Virus record (IMG/VR): IMGVR_UViG_3300020450_000128
Location: 1-20,178 of that record
DNA: 20,178 nucleotides
Reading direction: 5' to 3' (one strand)
Source: a virus
Below are positions 6,161 to 13,973 of the stretch, piece by piece; positions within the stretch are counted from its first letter, which is position 1, and every line of letters begins with the position of its first letter. Below the pieces are notes generated by a model. That model worked only from the letters and a program-made list of their open reading frames with translations, ran no database searches and was not told the origin of the DNA. Made by a program: the position numbers and the translations under genes.

Positions 6161-6177
6161 CCCTCTTCCACGAGGGC
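6160..6177 (+). other. Intergenic hairpin enclosing the gp51 ribosome site
   Basis: A perfect 6-bp stem (GCCCTC 6160-6165 with GAGGGC 6172-6177, loop TTCCAC) starts at the last base of the gp26 stop codon. It contains GAGG, the only Shine-Dalgarno-like bases before ATG 6181. There is no T-run after it, so it is not an intrinsic terminator. It may make gp51 translation depend on ribosomes finishing gp26. Confidence 0.55.
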
Positions 6178-6180
6178 ATC

Positions 6181-6342
6181 ATGGTCTTTTATCAAACTAA
6201 TTTTTCTCTTGTTCAACACCATAAATATAGCTTGACAGATATTGAGAATATGATCCCGTGGGAACGGGAAGTATATGTGAACATGTTAGCATCTCACCTA
6301 CAGAAGGAAAGAGACCGTATCGCTGAAGAAAATCGCAGATGA
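6181..6342 (+). CDS. gp51: Small baseplate hub assembly protein (gp51-like, 53 aa)
   Basis: The product reads MVFYQTNFSLVQHHKYSLTD, then IENMIPWEREVYVNML, and ends in a charged helix (HLQKERDRIAEENRR). The xxMxPWEREVYVxxL segment is a recurring feature of very small proteins placed immediately after gp26 in T4-like phages, often annotated as baseplate hub assembly catalyst gp51, although T4 gp51 itself is much larger (249 residues). The position after gp26 is also reminiscent of a tail assembly chaperone pair, an alternative I cannot exclude. ATG 6181 follows the hairpin, and the TGA overlaps the next gene's ATG (ATGA 6339-6342). The gene contains a late-type box at 6220-6227. Confidence 0.65.
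   Translation: MVFYQTNFSLVQHHKYSLTDIENMIPWEREVYVNMLASHLQKERDRIAEENRR
6220..6227 (+). promoter_or_regulatory. Late-type promoter box CATAAATA inside gp51
   Basis: The octamer fits NATAAATA and would start transcription near 6233, about 105 bases before the long hub operon beginning at 6339. It is embedded in coding sequence (codons for a His-His-Lys-Tyr run), so chance is possible. Its position just ahead of several large co-directional genes supports a secondary late start. Confidence 0.4.
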
Positions 6343-8246
6343 GCAAAAAAGGTACAGCAGTCACTAATTATCTAAAGAACGCAATGAAGTCACTCTTTGT
6401 AGGAGTGGCAGAAGGTACATTGGGTTCTGATGCTGTGGTTCCTGCTATTGCACCAATTCCTATCAGAGAAGTCAATCAATCTTATGGATCTACGGAACCA
6501 ATAAAGAAGAAAGAAGATGAAGAGAAGTCACTACAAGAAATAACAACAGAAAGAATACAGGAAGTTGCAAAGGGTAAGAGTTTACCATACGTAGATAAGA
6601 AAGTAAAGGTAGCACTTGAGAAAGGTGGCATCGTCAAGAGAGAGATGGATGCCAAGGTTGCTGAGAAAGAACCAGAAGCAACTATCCCACTGTCAAAGTA
6701 TGGTAAGTCGATAGAATCAATATACAGAGAGGGTGCATCATTACTCATAAGTTCATCAATTGGTTTCTTACAAACACTACCCGCTTCACCCGCAAAGGGA
6801 AGTGTACTGAATGAAGCACAGAGATTGAAGGCAGTATTTGGTATATCAGATAGCACAAAAGTATCGAACAAGATAGGATTAAAACAAAAACTAGAGTGGT
6901 GGGGTGGTCTAGGTGCCAAGTCAACCACTGGCGGTAAGATGACTGCAGATGGTCAGAAAAAGGAAGATAAGAAATCCTCTGGCGGTGGTGGTAAAGGTCT
7001 TAACTTAGGTAAGATAAAGAATACCTTTAGTAAGATACGTAAGAGTAAATTTGGTAAGAAGGCAGGAAAGTTTCTTAAGAAGACAAGAGCAGGGAAAGCA
7101 TTTAGAAAATTAAATATAATTGGTAAGAAGGCAGGAAAAGGATTTAGTAAAGTTGCCAAGCAAGGAAAAGGATTACTCAAGGGTGCTAGTAAGGCAGGAA
7201 AGTCACTACTAAAGAAAGGTGCAAAGAAAATTGGTGCAAAGGTAGGAGCAAAAGCATTAGCAAAAGTTGGTGGTAAAGCACTAGGTAAAGGGTTACTTAA
7301 GAAGATACCGTTTGTTGGACTAGGTGCAGGATTGTTGTTTGCAGGACAACGATTGATGGCAGGAGATATGAAAGGTGCATTGCTTGAGGCAGCGTCTGGT
7401 ATTGCGGGTACGATACCTGGCGTCGGAACTGCTATATCTGTAGGTCTAGATGCTACACTTGCTGCTAAAGATATGGGTCTGTTACCTGATCAGAAGAAGG
7501 CAGAGGAACAGGCATCAGGAATGACATCACCAGATCCATCTGTAGATAGTCTTGGTAAACCTATCATACTTAACCCATCGACCATGAAAGCATGGAAGAA
7601 GGCAGTAAACGCTGCAGCGAAAGATGGTGTCAATCTACCTAACAGTGTTACATCATCATACAGAAGTCCCGAACAGCAAGCAGCATTGGTCAGTGCAGCA
7701 CAGGCAGGAGATCCAAACGCCATAAGTCCTGCACAACCTGGCAACTCACCACATGGACAAGGTTGGGCACTTGACATACAGTTTGGTAGTAAGGCAAGCG
7801 AATGGATGCGAGAGAAGGGTAAGAAATATGGTTTCCAATGGCAAGGTGAAGAAGATCCAGTCCACTTTGACTTTATAAATGGTGAAGAGAATGACAAGTG
7901 GTTAAAACCTGGCAAAAATAAATGGTTGCCTAACGTTGATCCCGTTGAGACAAAGACAAACTCATCAGGTAACGTCAAGACTGCATCTGGTACAGGTGGT
8001 GCAGTATCAGCACCATCATCATCAGGAGCAAAGGATACACTCAACGAGGAACCAGTGACACAAGGTGGTGGCGAGACTGGTGCAACGGGTGTTGCTTCTC
8101 CTACTGTTGTTCCTCTTGGTGGTAAGACAAAAATTGTCAGAGTTCCCATGCCAATGGGCGACACTAAAGACAGAGGTGCATGGTTCAAAGGACAGAATCC
8201 AGTCATAGATCCTATGGGTAAAGGTGTGATGGAGGTAGTAGCATGA
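6339..8246 (+). CDS. Tail/hub protein with tape-measure-like core and M15-type peptidase domain
   Basis: This 635-residue protein has three parts. Residues 1-210 are mostly helical. Residues about 215-325 are very rich in Lys and Gly (repeated KKAGK and GKxLxK units). Residues about 323-385 are hydrophobic and glycine-rich (IPFVGLGAGLLFAG, GIAGTIPGVGTAISVG), as in tape-measure proteins that contact the membrane. Residues about 415-515 form a metallopeptidase domain: SSYRSPEQQAAL with Arg442, SPHGQGWALDI with His472 and Asp479, and EDPVHFDF with His509. That His-Asp-His set is the zinc site of the VanY/D-Ala-D-Ala endopeptidase (M15) family, so it likely cuts peptidoglycan during entry. The tail (residues 530-635) is Ser/Gly/Thr-rich. 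It overlaps both neighbours by ATGA. Whether it is the tape measure, a hub lysin or both is unresolved. Confidence 0.72.
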   Translation: MSKKGTAVTNYLKNAMKSLFVGVAEGTLGSDAVVPAIAPIPIREVNQSYGSTEPIKKKEDEEKSLQEITTERIQEVAKGKSLPYVDKKVKVALEKGGIVKREMDAKVAEKEPEATIPLSKYGKSIESIYREGASLLISSSIGFLQTLPASPAKGSVLNEAQRLKAVFGISDSTKVSNKIGLKQKLEWWGGLGAKSTTGGKMTADGQKKEDKKSSGGGGKGLNLGKIKNTFSKIRKSKFGKKAGKFLKKTRAGKAFRKLNIIGKKAGKGFSKVAKQGKGLLKGASKAGKSLLKKGAKKIGAKVGAKALAKVGGKALGKGLLKKIPFVGLGAGLLFAGQRLMAGDMKGALLEAASGIAGTIPGVGTAISVGLDATLAAKDMGLLPDQKKAEEQASGMTSPDPSVDSLGKPIILNPSTMKAWKKAVNAAAKDGVNLPNSVTSSYRSPEQQAALVSAAQAGDPNAISPAQPGNSPHGQGWALDIQFGSKASEWMREKGKKYGFQWQGEEDPVHFDFINGEENDKWLKPGKNKWLPNVDPVETKTNSSGNVKTASGTGGAVSAPSSSGAKDTLNEEPVTQGGGETGATGVASPTVVPLGGKTKIVRVPMPMGDTKDRGAWFKGQNPVIDPMGKGVMEVVA

Positions 8247-9913
8247 AGTTGCCAGGCGATTCTGACAACATGGATAAGGGCGTATCGCATGAGATGATGC
8301 AGAGATCTCTGCAGTCCCAACGTCGTGTAGTACAAAGAGTCAATCTATTAGAAGATAAAGTAGAAGCATTAGAGAACGTCGAGATAGAAGAGGGCGTGGA
8401 TCTTGGTGAGTTAGCAGATGGTGCCAAGAAGATAGCAGGAAAGATAAAGGACAAAGCAAAAGAGATAGCACCAAAGGTAGGTGACAAGGCAAAGAAAGTT
8501 GGATCAAAAGTAAAAGATAAGGTAAGTAAAAAGTTAGGTGATGTAGGTGATGCAGCAAAAAATAAGGTGCGTGATGTTAGTGCTGCTGCCAAGAAAAAAC
8601 TTACAGATGTTGGTCAAGGTTTAAAAGGTTTTGTAGGAGATAAGATTGCAACTGCTAAAGCAATAGGAAAGAAACCTACTGTTGGTAAAGGTGCAAAGAC
8701 AGCACCTAGTCAAGAGAAAGTTGCACCTAAAGCACAACCACAACAAGATCTTGTACCAGATTCAGTGGCAGCGTTTAGTAAGAGAGCTGATGGTAGCACA
8801 ATATATGATAAGAATGAGAGAATTAGAGAATTTCTTAAGGGTCAGGGTAAACCTATCCCTGAGAAATACCAATTAAAAGAAGCGGGTGAAGTAGAGGGAA
8901 CTGAGAGTTTAGAAGACGCAGGACTTGGTGAGAATGACAAGAAGAAAAACGTAGATAAGAAAATAGAGAAAGATTTTGAGGTCGATCCTAAGATGAAGAA
9001 AGCATTTAGTGAGGCATTGGCATTGCCCGCTAAGTCTGCTGCTGTTGCGTTGATTGATTTATTAGAGAAGATCCCTGCACCAAGTAAGGAAGCATCTAAG
9101 ATCCTCAATAGAAATATGACAAAGATAACCAATGCATTTAAGTTAGGTGCTGCTAGTGCTGAGGTTGCTAATGATGAAGAGGACAACGATGAGGATGATG
9201 AGGAGTTTGAGAGACCCAGTTTGCTAGGTGCACTTGTCAACAAGGCAATGGGATTCTTTGGTAATAAGAAAGAAGAAGGTGGAGGTGATAGTGGATCGGG
9301 TGACAGTGCAGGACAAATAAGTGGATCCAGTCCACAACAAAAACTATTATCACCACAAATGGGTGACCCTACTACAGGGAAGAGAGCACCATACACAGGA
9401 ACTGCTGATGGTATAGGTCTTGGTGATGGTTCTGGTAGAGCTATGCAACCTATCAAGAAACGTAAGGGTCTTGCTAAAAAATTATTTGGCATGACACCGA
9501 TGGGTATGGCATTTAATGCAGCATCCGCAGGAGTCAAAGGTCTAAAATCACTCACTCAAACCAAAGCATTTAATAATATCACAAACATAGGTAAGAAAGC
9601 ATTTAATATGACACCTATGGGCATGGGTTTAAATCTTGGAAAGAAAGTATTTGGTGGTGTAAAAAATATATTTGCACCAAAGGGTGAACAGACAGTTAAT
9701 CTAACAGAACTAACTGATAAAACTATACAGGAAAACAGAGAGGCAGCGGATTCAAAGACAGAGAAAGCAATCGCAGTCGCAGAGGGAACTGGTGGTATAG
9801 GTGGTTTAACAGATGAGCCTGCTCAACCAGCTCAAGAGGGTAGTGAACTTGCTCGACCTAATATAATTGAGTCTCCATTTATTAATGTATATAATACAAC
9901 GTCGCAATTCTAA
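8243..9913 (+). CDS. Lys-rich helical tail protein, possible hub or tape-measure partner
   Basis: I do not recognise a named family for this 556-residue protein. It begins with a coiled coil (QRRVVQRVNLLEDKVEALEN, about residues 31-50). A long Lys/Ala/Gly amphipathic helix region (about 60-155, with KIKDKAKEIAPKVGDKAKK) follows. Next come an acidic patch (NDEEDNDEDDEEF, about 312-324), a Gly/Ser-rich linker, a repeated MTPMGM module (about 412-464), a second coiled stretch with TIQENREA, and a C-terminus ending INVYNTTSQF. The T4 order 51-27-28-29 puts hub and tape-measure genes in this place, so a structural tail role is likely. It is joined to the previous gene by ATGA and to the next by TAATG, indicating fixed stoichiometry within the hub operon. 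Confidence 0.6.
   Translation: MKLPGDSDNMDKGVSHEMMQRSLQSQRRVVQRVNLLEDKVEALENVEIEEGVDLGELADGAKKIAGKIKDKAKEIAPKVGDKAKKVGSKVKDKVSKKLGDVGDAAKNKVRDVSAAAKKKLTDVGQGLKGFVGDKIATAKAIGKKPTVGKGAKTAPSQEKVAPKAQPQQDLVPDSVAAFSKRADGSTIYDKNERIREFLKGQGKPIPEKYQLKEAGEVEGTESLEDAGLGENDKKKNVDKKIEKDFEVDPKMKKAFSEALALPAKSAAVALIDLLEKIPAPSKEASKILNRNMTKITNAFKLGAASAEVANDEEDNDEDDEEFERPSLLGALVNKAMGFFGNKKEEGGGDSGSGDSAGQISGSSPQQKLLSPQMGDPTTGKRAPYTGTADGIGLGDGSGRAMQPIKKRKGLAKKLFGMTPMGMAFNAASAGVKGLKSLTQTKAFNNITNIGKKAFNMTPMGMGLNLGKKVFGGVKNIFAPKGEQTVNLTELTDKTIQENREAADSKTEKAIAVAEGTGGIGGLTDEPAQPAQEGSELARPNIIESPFINVYNTTSQF
9476..9634 (+). repeat. Two degenerate copies of a 14-codon MTPMGM module
   Basis: KKLFGMTPMGMAFN (9476-9517) and KKAFNMTPMGMGLN (9593-9634) are 117 bases apart and each is followed by a Lys/Gly helix ending in a VKG or VFGGVK stretch. 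The codons differ (for example ACACCGATGGGT versus ACACCTATGGGC), so the repeat is kept at protein level rather than being a recent DNA duplication. Confidence 0.7.
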
Positions 9914-11163
9914 TGTCAGTTAACACACAGTCAAACTTTAATATCATACGTTTTCAGATAATGGATTTTCCTCCCATTGGTGTTAATCAGGTGTTGTTCT
10001 GCAGATATACTGAGGACATACAATCTGCTACCATGCTCATGGAAATACAGGTGACTGATAGTGAGACAGGTTTTCTATCTGAGTTAACAGGTATGGAGAA
10101 CGTGTTTATACAAATTGCAGACAGTAAGTTTGAGACGGAGATTGGTGGTGAGTTTGTCATATATGATATACAGGACAGAAGGAACATAGGTGGTAAATCA
10201 TCTGCAGTTTTGATGATGTGTAAAATAGATTTCTTAAACAATGCGGGTAATAAAATATCACGTAGATTTGGTAAAGGTCAAGGTAGTAAGATAGATAGGA
10301 TCGTCAAGAAAGAAATCTTAGGAGATTTGATAGGTGTGCAAGATAAAAGAATGACAAACTTTGAGGAGTGTGTCAATAACTTTTCTTTCGTATCACCATA
10401 CTGGAATCCATTTACTGTGATTAGATGGTTGGCAGCAAAGGCAATACCAGCTAAGAAGGGTAGCGGTAGGAATGCATCAGCAGGGTATGCTTTTTACGAG
10501 ACAAGATCAGGATATAATTTTGTGTCGTATGACTCATTTGCTGAGAAGGAACCAGTCACACGTATGGTTGTAGGTCATGATCCAGAAGAACTAGAGGATG
10601 AAGAAGATAAGAATATTACACCATTGGATAAGATTACGATAGAATCCTCTGTTGATTTATTCAAAGGTTTAAATTATGGATCGTACTCTAGTAACGTGAT
10701 GACATTAGATCTCAAGGACATGAGATACAAAGAATATCCATTTAGCATCAATAAATATTACAGAGATGTCAGTGTAATGAACTCTAGGAAAACTCCAGAG
10801 TTTTACAAAGGATTTGACAATCAAAGAACATATACTAGGATTATGTCAAAGATATCTGACTCTGCACTGTTTACAGAGGGCACATACACACAGGGATTCA
10901 CAAAACAACTTTCACAATCATCGTTACGGGAAAAATTATTTTACAGTAAAAAAGTCATAGTAGAATTAGTATCAGATTTCTCATTAGAAATAGGAGAGGT
11001 GGTTCAACTAGACATTTACAAGGGTACGAGTGATAGAGAGCAGGATTTTGCAAACTCTGGTAAATATGTCATTGGTAAGGTGGAGAGAACATTCAAATCT
11101 AGTGAAGATAAGATGACATCTAGATTGACTTTATTCACAGACTCAGATGGTGAAGAATCATGA
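9913..11163 (+). CDS. Baseplate hub protein (gp27-like)
   Basis: gp27 in T4 forms the trimeric ring that holds the gp5 spike beneath the tail tube. The 416-residue product has two beta-rich regions typical of hub ring proteins: LMEIQVTDSETGFLSEL and VFIQIADSKFE near residues 42-75, and VELVSDFSLEIGEVVQLDIY in the C-terminal third. Between them is SPYWNPFTVIRWLAAKAIP (161-179), then AGYAFYETRSGYNFVSYDSF (190-209), a feature I associate with gp27/gp44-type hub proteins. It lies immediately upstream of the gp5-like OB protein, its expected partner, and overlaps it by ATGA. The N-terminus (IIRFQIMDFPP) shows no signal peptide. The family call is from fold-level pattern and context and is less certain than gp26 or gp53. 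Confidence 0.65.
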   Translation: MSVNTQSNFNIIRFQIMDFPPIGVNQVLFCRYTEDIQSATMLMEIQVTDSETGFLSELTGMENVFIQIADSKFETEIGGEFVIYDIQDRRNIGGKSSAVLMMCKIDFLNNAGNKISRRFGKGQGSKIDRIVKKEILGDLIGVQDKRMTNFEECVNNFSFVSPYWNPFTVIRWLAAKAIPAKKGSGRNASAGYAFYETRSGYNFVSYDSFAEKEPVTRMVVGHDPEELEDEEDKNITPLDKITIESSVDLFKGLNYGSYSSNVMTLDLKDMRYKEYPFSINKYYRDVSVMNSRKTPEFYKGFDNQRTYTRIMSKISDSALFTEGTYTQGFTKQLSQSSLREKLFYSKKVIVELVSDFSLEIGEVVQLDIYKGTSDREQDFANSGKYVIGKVERTFKSSEDKMTSRLTLFTDSDGEES

Positions 11164-13973
11164 TCAATGAATCATTTGCTAATTTTATAGGAAAAGATGG
11201 GTTCAACTGGTGGATTGGACAGGTAGAGAATGATGGTTACGGGTTTTGGAACGCAGTCAACGGGTCATTTGATTTTACTGATTGGGATTGGACTAACAAG
11301 GTAAAAGTTAGAATCGTAGGTTATCATAATCCTAATAGAAAAGAATTACCAACATCTGACTTACCATGGGCACAGATCCTGATGCCCCCAACATATGCAC
11401 AGAGATCTGGTATTGGTGCTAATCATCAGTTATCAGTTAACTCTTGGGTTGTTGGATTTTTCATGGATGGTGCATCTGCACAAATTCCTATTGTTATGGG
11501 AACTATTGGTGATGAGAATCCAAGAAGCAGTTATGGTGTCAAAGGTGGTAAAGAAGAAGGATTTGCACAGTTAGTAAGTCCTAATTATAATTTTCGTGAT
11601 CATGGCGAGAAAGGCACAACACCTCCTAACACAGGTAGCACAGTTGAGACTAACGAGGAAACTGGTGTAGATCAAGCACCTACAAACAATGATGGTCATA
11701 CGCACAACTCTACAGATAGTAAAAACGAACGAGGACCTGCAGAACTAGAGAGTGAGAAACAGAAACTATCAAAAGAAAAACAGGAAGTTACTGTACATGT
11801 AGGTAATGGTAAGTGTGGTAGTGAGACTGCTGCAAAGTTAGAAGCACCCATGGCAGAGTTCATGAAGTTTGCTCGTGGTATAGAAAAGAATGAAATAGAT
11901 CAGTTTATAAACAAGGCAAATGGTGCGGTTGTAGATTTAGATTATGAGATAAATCTAGTCCAACAACGCATACAAAAGAAACTTACTGGACTAACTGCTA
12001 ACATCAAGGGCGTAGTCATGGAGGAGACTAACAAACTTGTAAAAGAGGGTCTTGAAGAGTTAAGTATTCCAGATCCAGAATTAGATGTTGCAGTTAGAGA
12101 TCAACTCAAAAATGTTGGTGATCTAGTATCATGTTTGTTTAAACAGTTGATAGATGAACTTGGCGACTTTATCAAAGGAATGCTTGAGGATCTAGTAGAG
12201 AATGTCCTTGACACTGCATTATGTCTAGTACAAAATATTCTTGGTGACATTATGAAAGAATTGATGGACAAGATTACGGGTGCATTGGATGTATTGAAAG
12301 GTGTAACGGGTGCAATCAAAGGATCTGCAGACAAAATCCAGAACTTAACAAACAAGGTCGGTGACTTCTTAGATCTATTTTGTGATGGTCAACTATCATG
12401 TGCGATTGGTGCATCAGTATTTGAGACAGGCATCGGTGCTAAACCAAAAGGATTAGAAAAGGCAGCAAAACAGATATCACAATATAAAGTAAAACCACCT
12501 AACTTTGTGTCAGTGGTTGGTAAGGGTGTACCTAAGAATGGTTTTGTCCCAACAATAGATCGTAATGGAATCAAGAAAATATTTGACACTACGAGTGGTG
12601 CACTGGTTGATCTAAACAGTCCTGCAGGAATTGCTACAGGTTTGACAGATAAAGCATTTGACACACGAGGACCTCTAGAGAAGTTTGAGGGTATCAATTT
12701 CTATGATTCACAGGGCAAAGTAGCAAGTCAAGCGGTACAGTGTTCTAACTCTAACTTGAATAGAAAACCATGTTTCCCAGAAATGGTATGGGATAACTTG
12801 CAATCCACAAGTCCAGTAAAAGCATTACCTATTGTAGATGACATAGGACAGATCCTTGGCGTATTGATGCAGAAGAAAGGAAAAAATGTCAATCTTGAAG
12901 CATCAGTCAAAGCACAATTTACATGTAATGATCCAGAGGGTAGTGGTGCAGTATTTAAACCAAATATCGTAAATGGTAAGGTAGACTCAGTAGAAGTTAT
13001 AAAACCTGGCATAGGTTATGGTTTTGATCCTGCAAGCACATTCTGTCCTAACGAACAGTATGGTGTGTTGGTTGATAAGGTAGGACTACAACAACACATG
13101 AATGATGGTGAGTTTATAGAGCAAGTGGTAGAGGGAAGTCCTGACGTATTACAAGTTGTAGATACAGATTATGACGAGACTCATATACTATTAGCAACAA
13201 TAGATACGTCATTTAATCCACAATTAGAGGTAGGGTTACAGTTAAGAACTAAATCTGGACACGAGTTCGTATTAAATTTTGACAGAAAATTCCCAACTCT
13301 AGTAATACCACAAGGAGCAACAGCAATCTATGCTAAGTGTGGTGATGTTATTCCTAAAATTGACAACATCAGTATAAGGAACGTTGGTAGAAATTATGTT
13401 AACCCAGTTATCACTATTGGAACTGGCACAAAGAAACAAGAGATAGGAACGTTTACAAAAGATTCTCAGGGTAGGTTGATAGAACCAAAGATAACAAAGT
13501 TTGTATTAGGATTCGTCAAACCTGTCGTAGAGGATAAGGGCACAGATAGTGTAGAGGGCATTGGAACTGGTGCAGAGGTCAGTGTGGTCTATGAGTTTAC
13601 AAGTCCAAGAGAACTCAAGGAAAATAATGTGTTACCATTGACACAATATATTGACTGTGTGGGTCATCCTATGATAAAATCAGCAAAAGAGGATGAAGAA
13701 GTATCACTTGTAGATAGTGCGATTAATGTTGTAGATAGTCAGATAGATGAAGGCGAAGCAACTAATACTTTCATGGACACAGTATCAACTCCTACTGTCG
13801 CAGATCCAGTATCTACACCTGTAACTCCATCCACGCCATCCGCCCCATCTGCTCCTAGTGCACCTTCTACTCCATCGACTCCCTCAGCACCAAGTGCTCC
13901 AAGTGCTCCATCTGCTCCAAGTGCACCAAGTGCTCCTAGTTCACCAAGTTCACCGTACGGAGGTGGATACTAA
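11160..13973 (+). CDS. Baseplate central-spike hub protein with gp5-type OB domain, no lysozyme
   Basis: T4 gp5 combines an OB-fold domain that docks on gp27, a lysozyme and a C-terminal beta-helix needle. This 937-residue protein keeps the first: residues 46-118 (VKVRIVGYHNP, LPWAQILMPP, GFFMDGASAQIPIVMGTIG) match the gp5 OB pattern. No lysozyme motif is visible. Instead there is a polar linker (about 125-215), a long helical section (about 225-420) and a beta-rich section (about 590-850) with two GxxY-P units (VIKPGIGYGFDP, RNVGRNYVNP) of a kind common in cyanophage virion proteins. The protein ends in 14 Pro-Ser-x triplets and YGGGY. Translation is coupled to the gp27-like gene (ATGA) and to the spike gene (TAATG). 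The Pro-Ser tail could be an extended tether to the spike or to another tip protein. Confidence 0.7.
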   Translation: MINESFANFIGKDGFNWWIGQVENDGYGFWNAVNGSFDFTDWDWTNKVKVRIVGYHNPNRKELPTSDLPWAQILMPPTYAQRSGIGANHQLSVNSWVVGFFMDGASAQIPIVMGTIGDENPRSSYGVKGGKEEGFAQLVSPNYNFRDHGEKGTTPPNTGSTVETNEETGVDQAPTNNDGHTHNSTDSKNERGPAELESEKQKLSKEKQEVTVHVGNGKCGSETAAKLEAPMAEFMKFARGIEKNEIDQFINKANGAVVDLDYEINLVQQRIQKKLTGLTANIKGVVMEETNKLVKEGLEELSIPDPELDVAVRDQLKNVGDLVSCLFKQLIDELGDFIKGMLEDLVENVLDTALCLVQNILGDIMKELMDKITGALDVLKGVTGAIKGSADKIQNLTNKVGDFLDLFCDGQLSCAIGASVFETGIGAKPKGLEKAAKQISQYKVKPPNFVSVVGKGVPKNGFVPTIDRNGIKKIFDTTSGALVDLNSPAGIATGLTDKAFDTRGPLEKFEGINFYDSQGKVASQAVQCSNSNLNRKPCFPEMVWDNLQSTSPVKALPIVDDIGQILGVLMQKKGKNVNLEASVKAQFTCNDPEGSGAVFKPNIVNGKVDSVEVIKPGIGYGFDPASTFCPNEQYGVLVDKVGLQQHMNDGEFIEQVVEGSPDVLQVVDTDYDETHILLATIDTSFNPQLEVGLQLRTKSGHEFVLNFDRKFPTLVIPQGATAIYAKCGDVIPKIDNISIRNVGRNYVNPVITIGTGTKKQEIGTFTKDSQGRLIEPKITKFVLGFVKPVVEDKGTDSVEGIGTGAEVSVVYEFTSPRELKENNVLPLTQYIDCVGHPMIKSAKEDEEVSLVDSAINVVDSQIDEGEATNTFMDTVSTPTVADPVSTPVTPSTPSAPSAPSAPSTPSTPSAPSAPSAPSAPSAPSAPSSPSSPYGGGY
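13827..13952 (+). repeat. 14 tandem Pro-Ser-(Ala/Thr/Ser) triplets
   Basis: A 9-base period encodes residues 890-931 of the OB-domain protein as uninterrupted PSx units (mostly PSA, with some PST and PSS). Synonymous codons vary freely (CCA/CCT/CCC, TCT/AGT/TCC/TCG), so selection on the protein keeps the array. Its length may still vary between related phages. Confidence 0.9.

Noticed and set aside
6160-6177. Hairpin after gp26 as a transcription terminator
   Set aside because: No T-run follows the stem and the next genes are tightly coupled and co-directional; a translational role fits better.
7490-9555. Long minus-strand open frames opposite the peptidase-like and Lys-rich tail genes, including a 281-residue one
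   Set aside because: They are antisense shadows of Gly/Lys/Ala-rich coding sequence, with Pro/Leu/Ser-rich products, no recognisable domains and no promoter or ribosome site.
10750-10757. AATAAATA octamer inside the gp27-like gene
   Set aside because: It lies in the middle of a continuous coding region (Ile-Asn-Lys-Tyr) with no downstream start near it; most likely chance in A+T-rich sequence.
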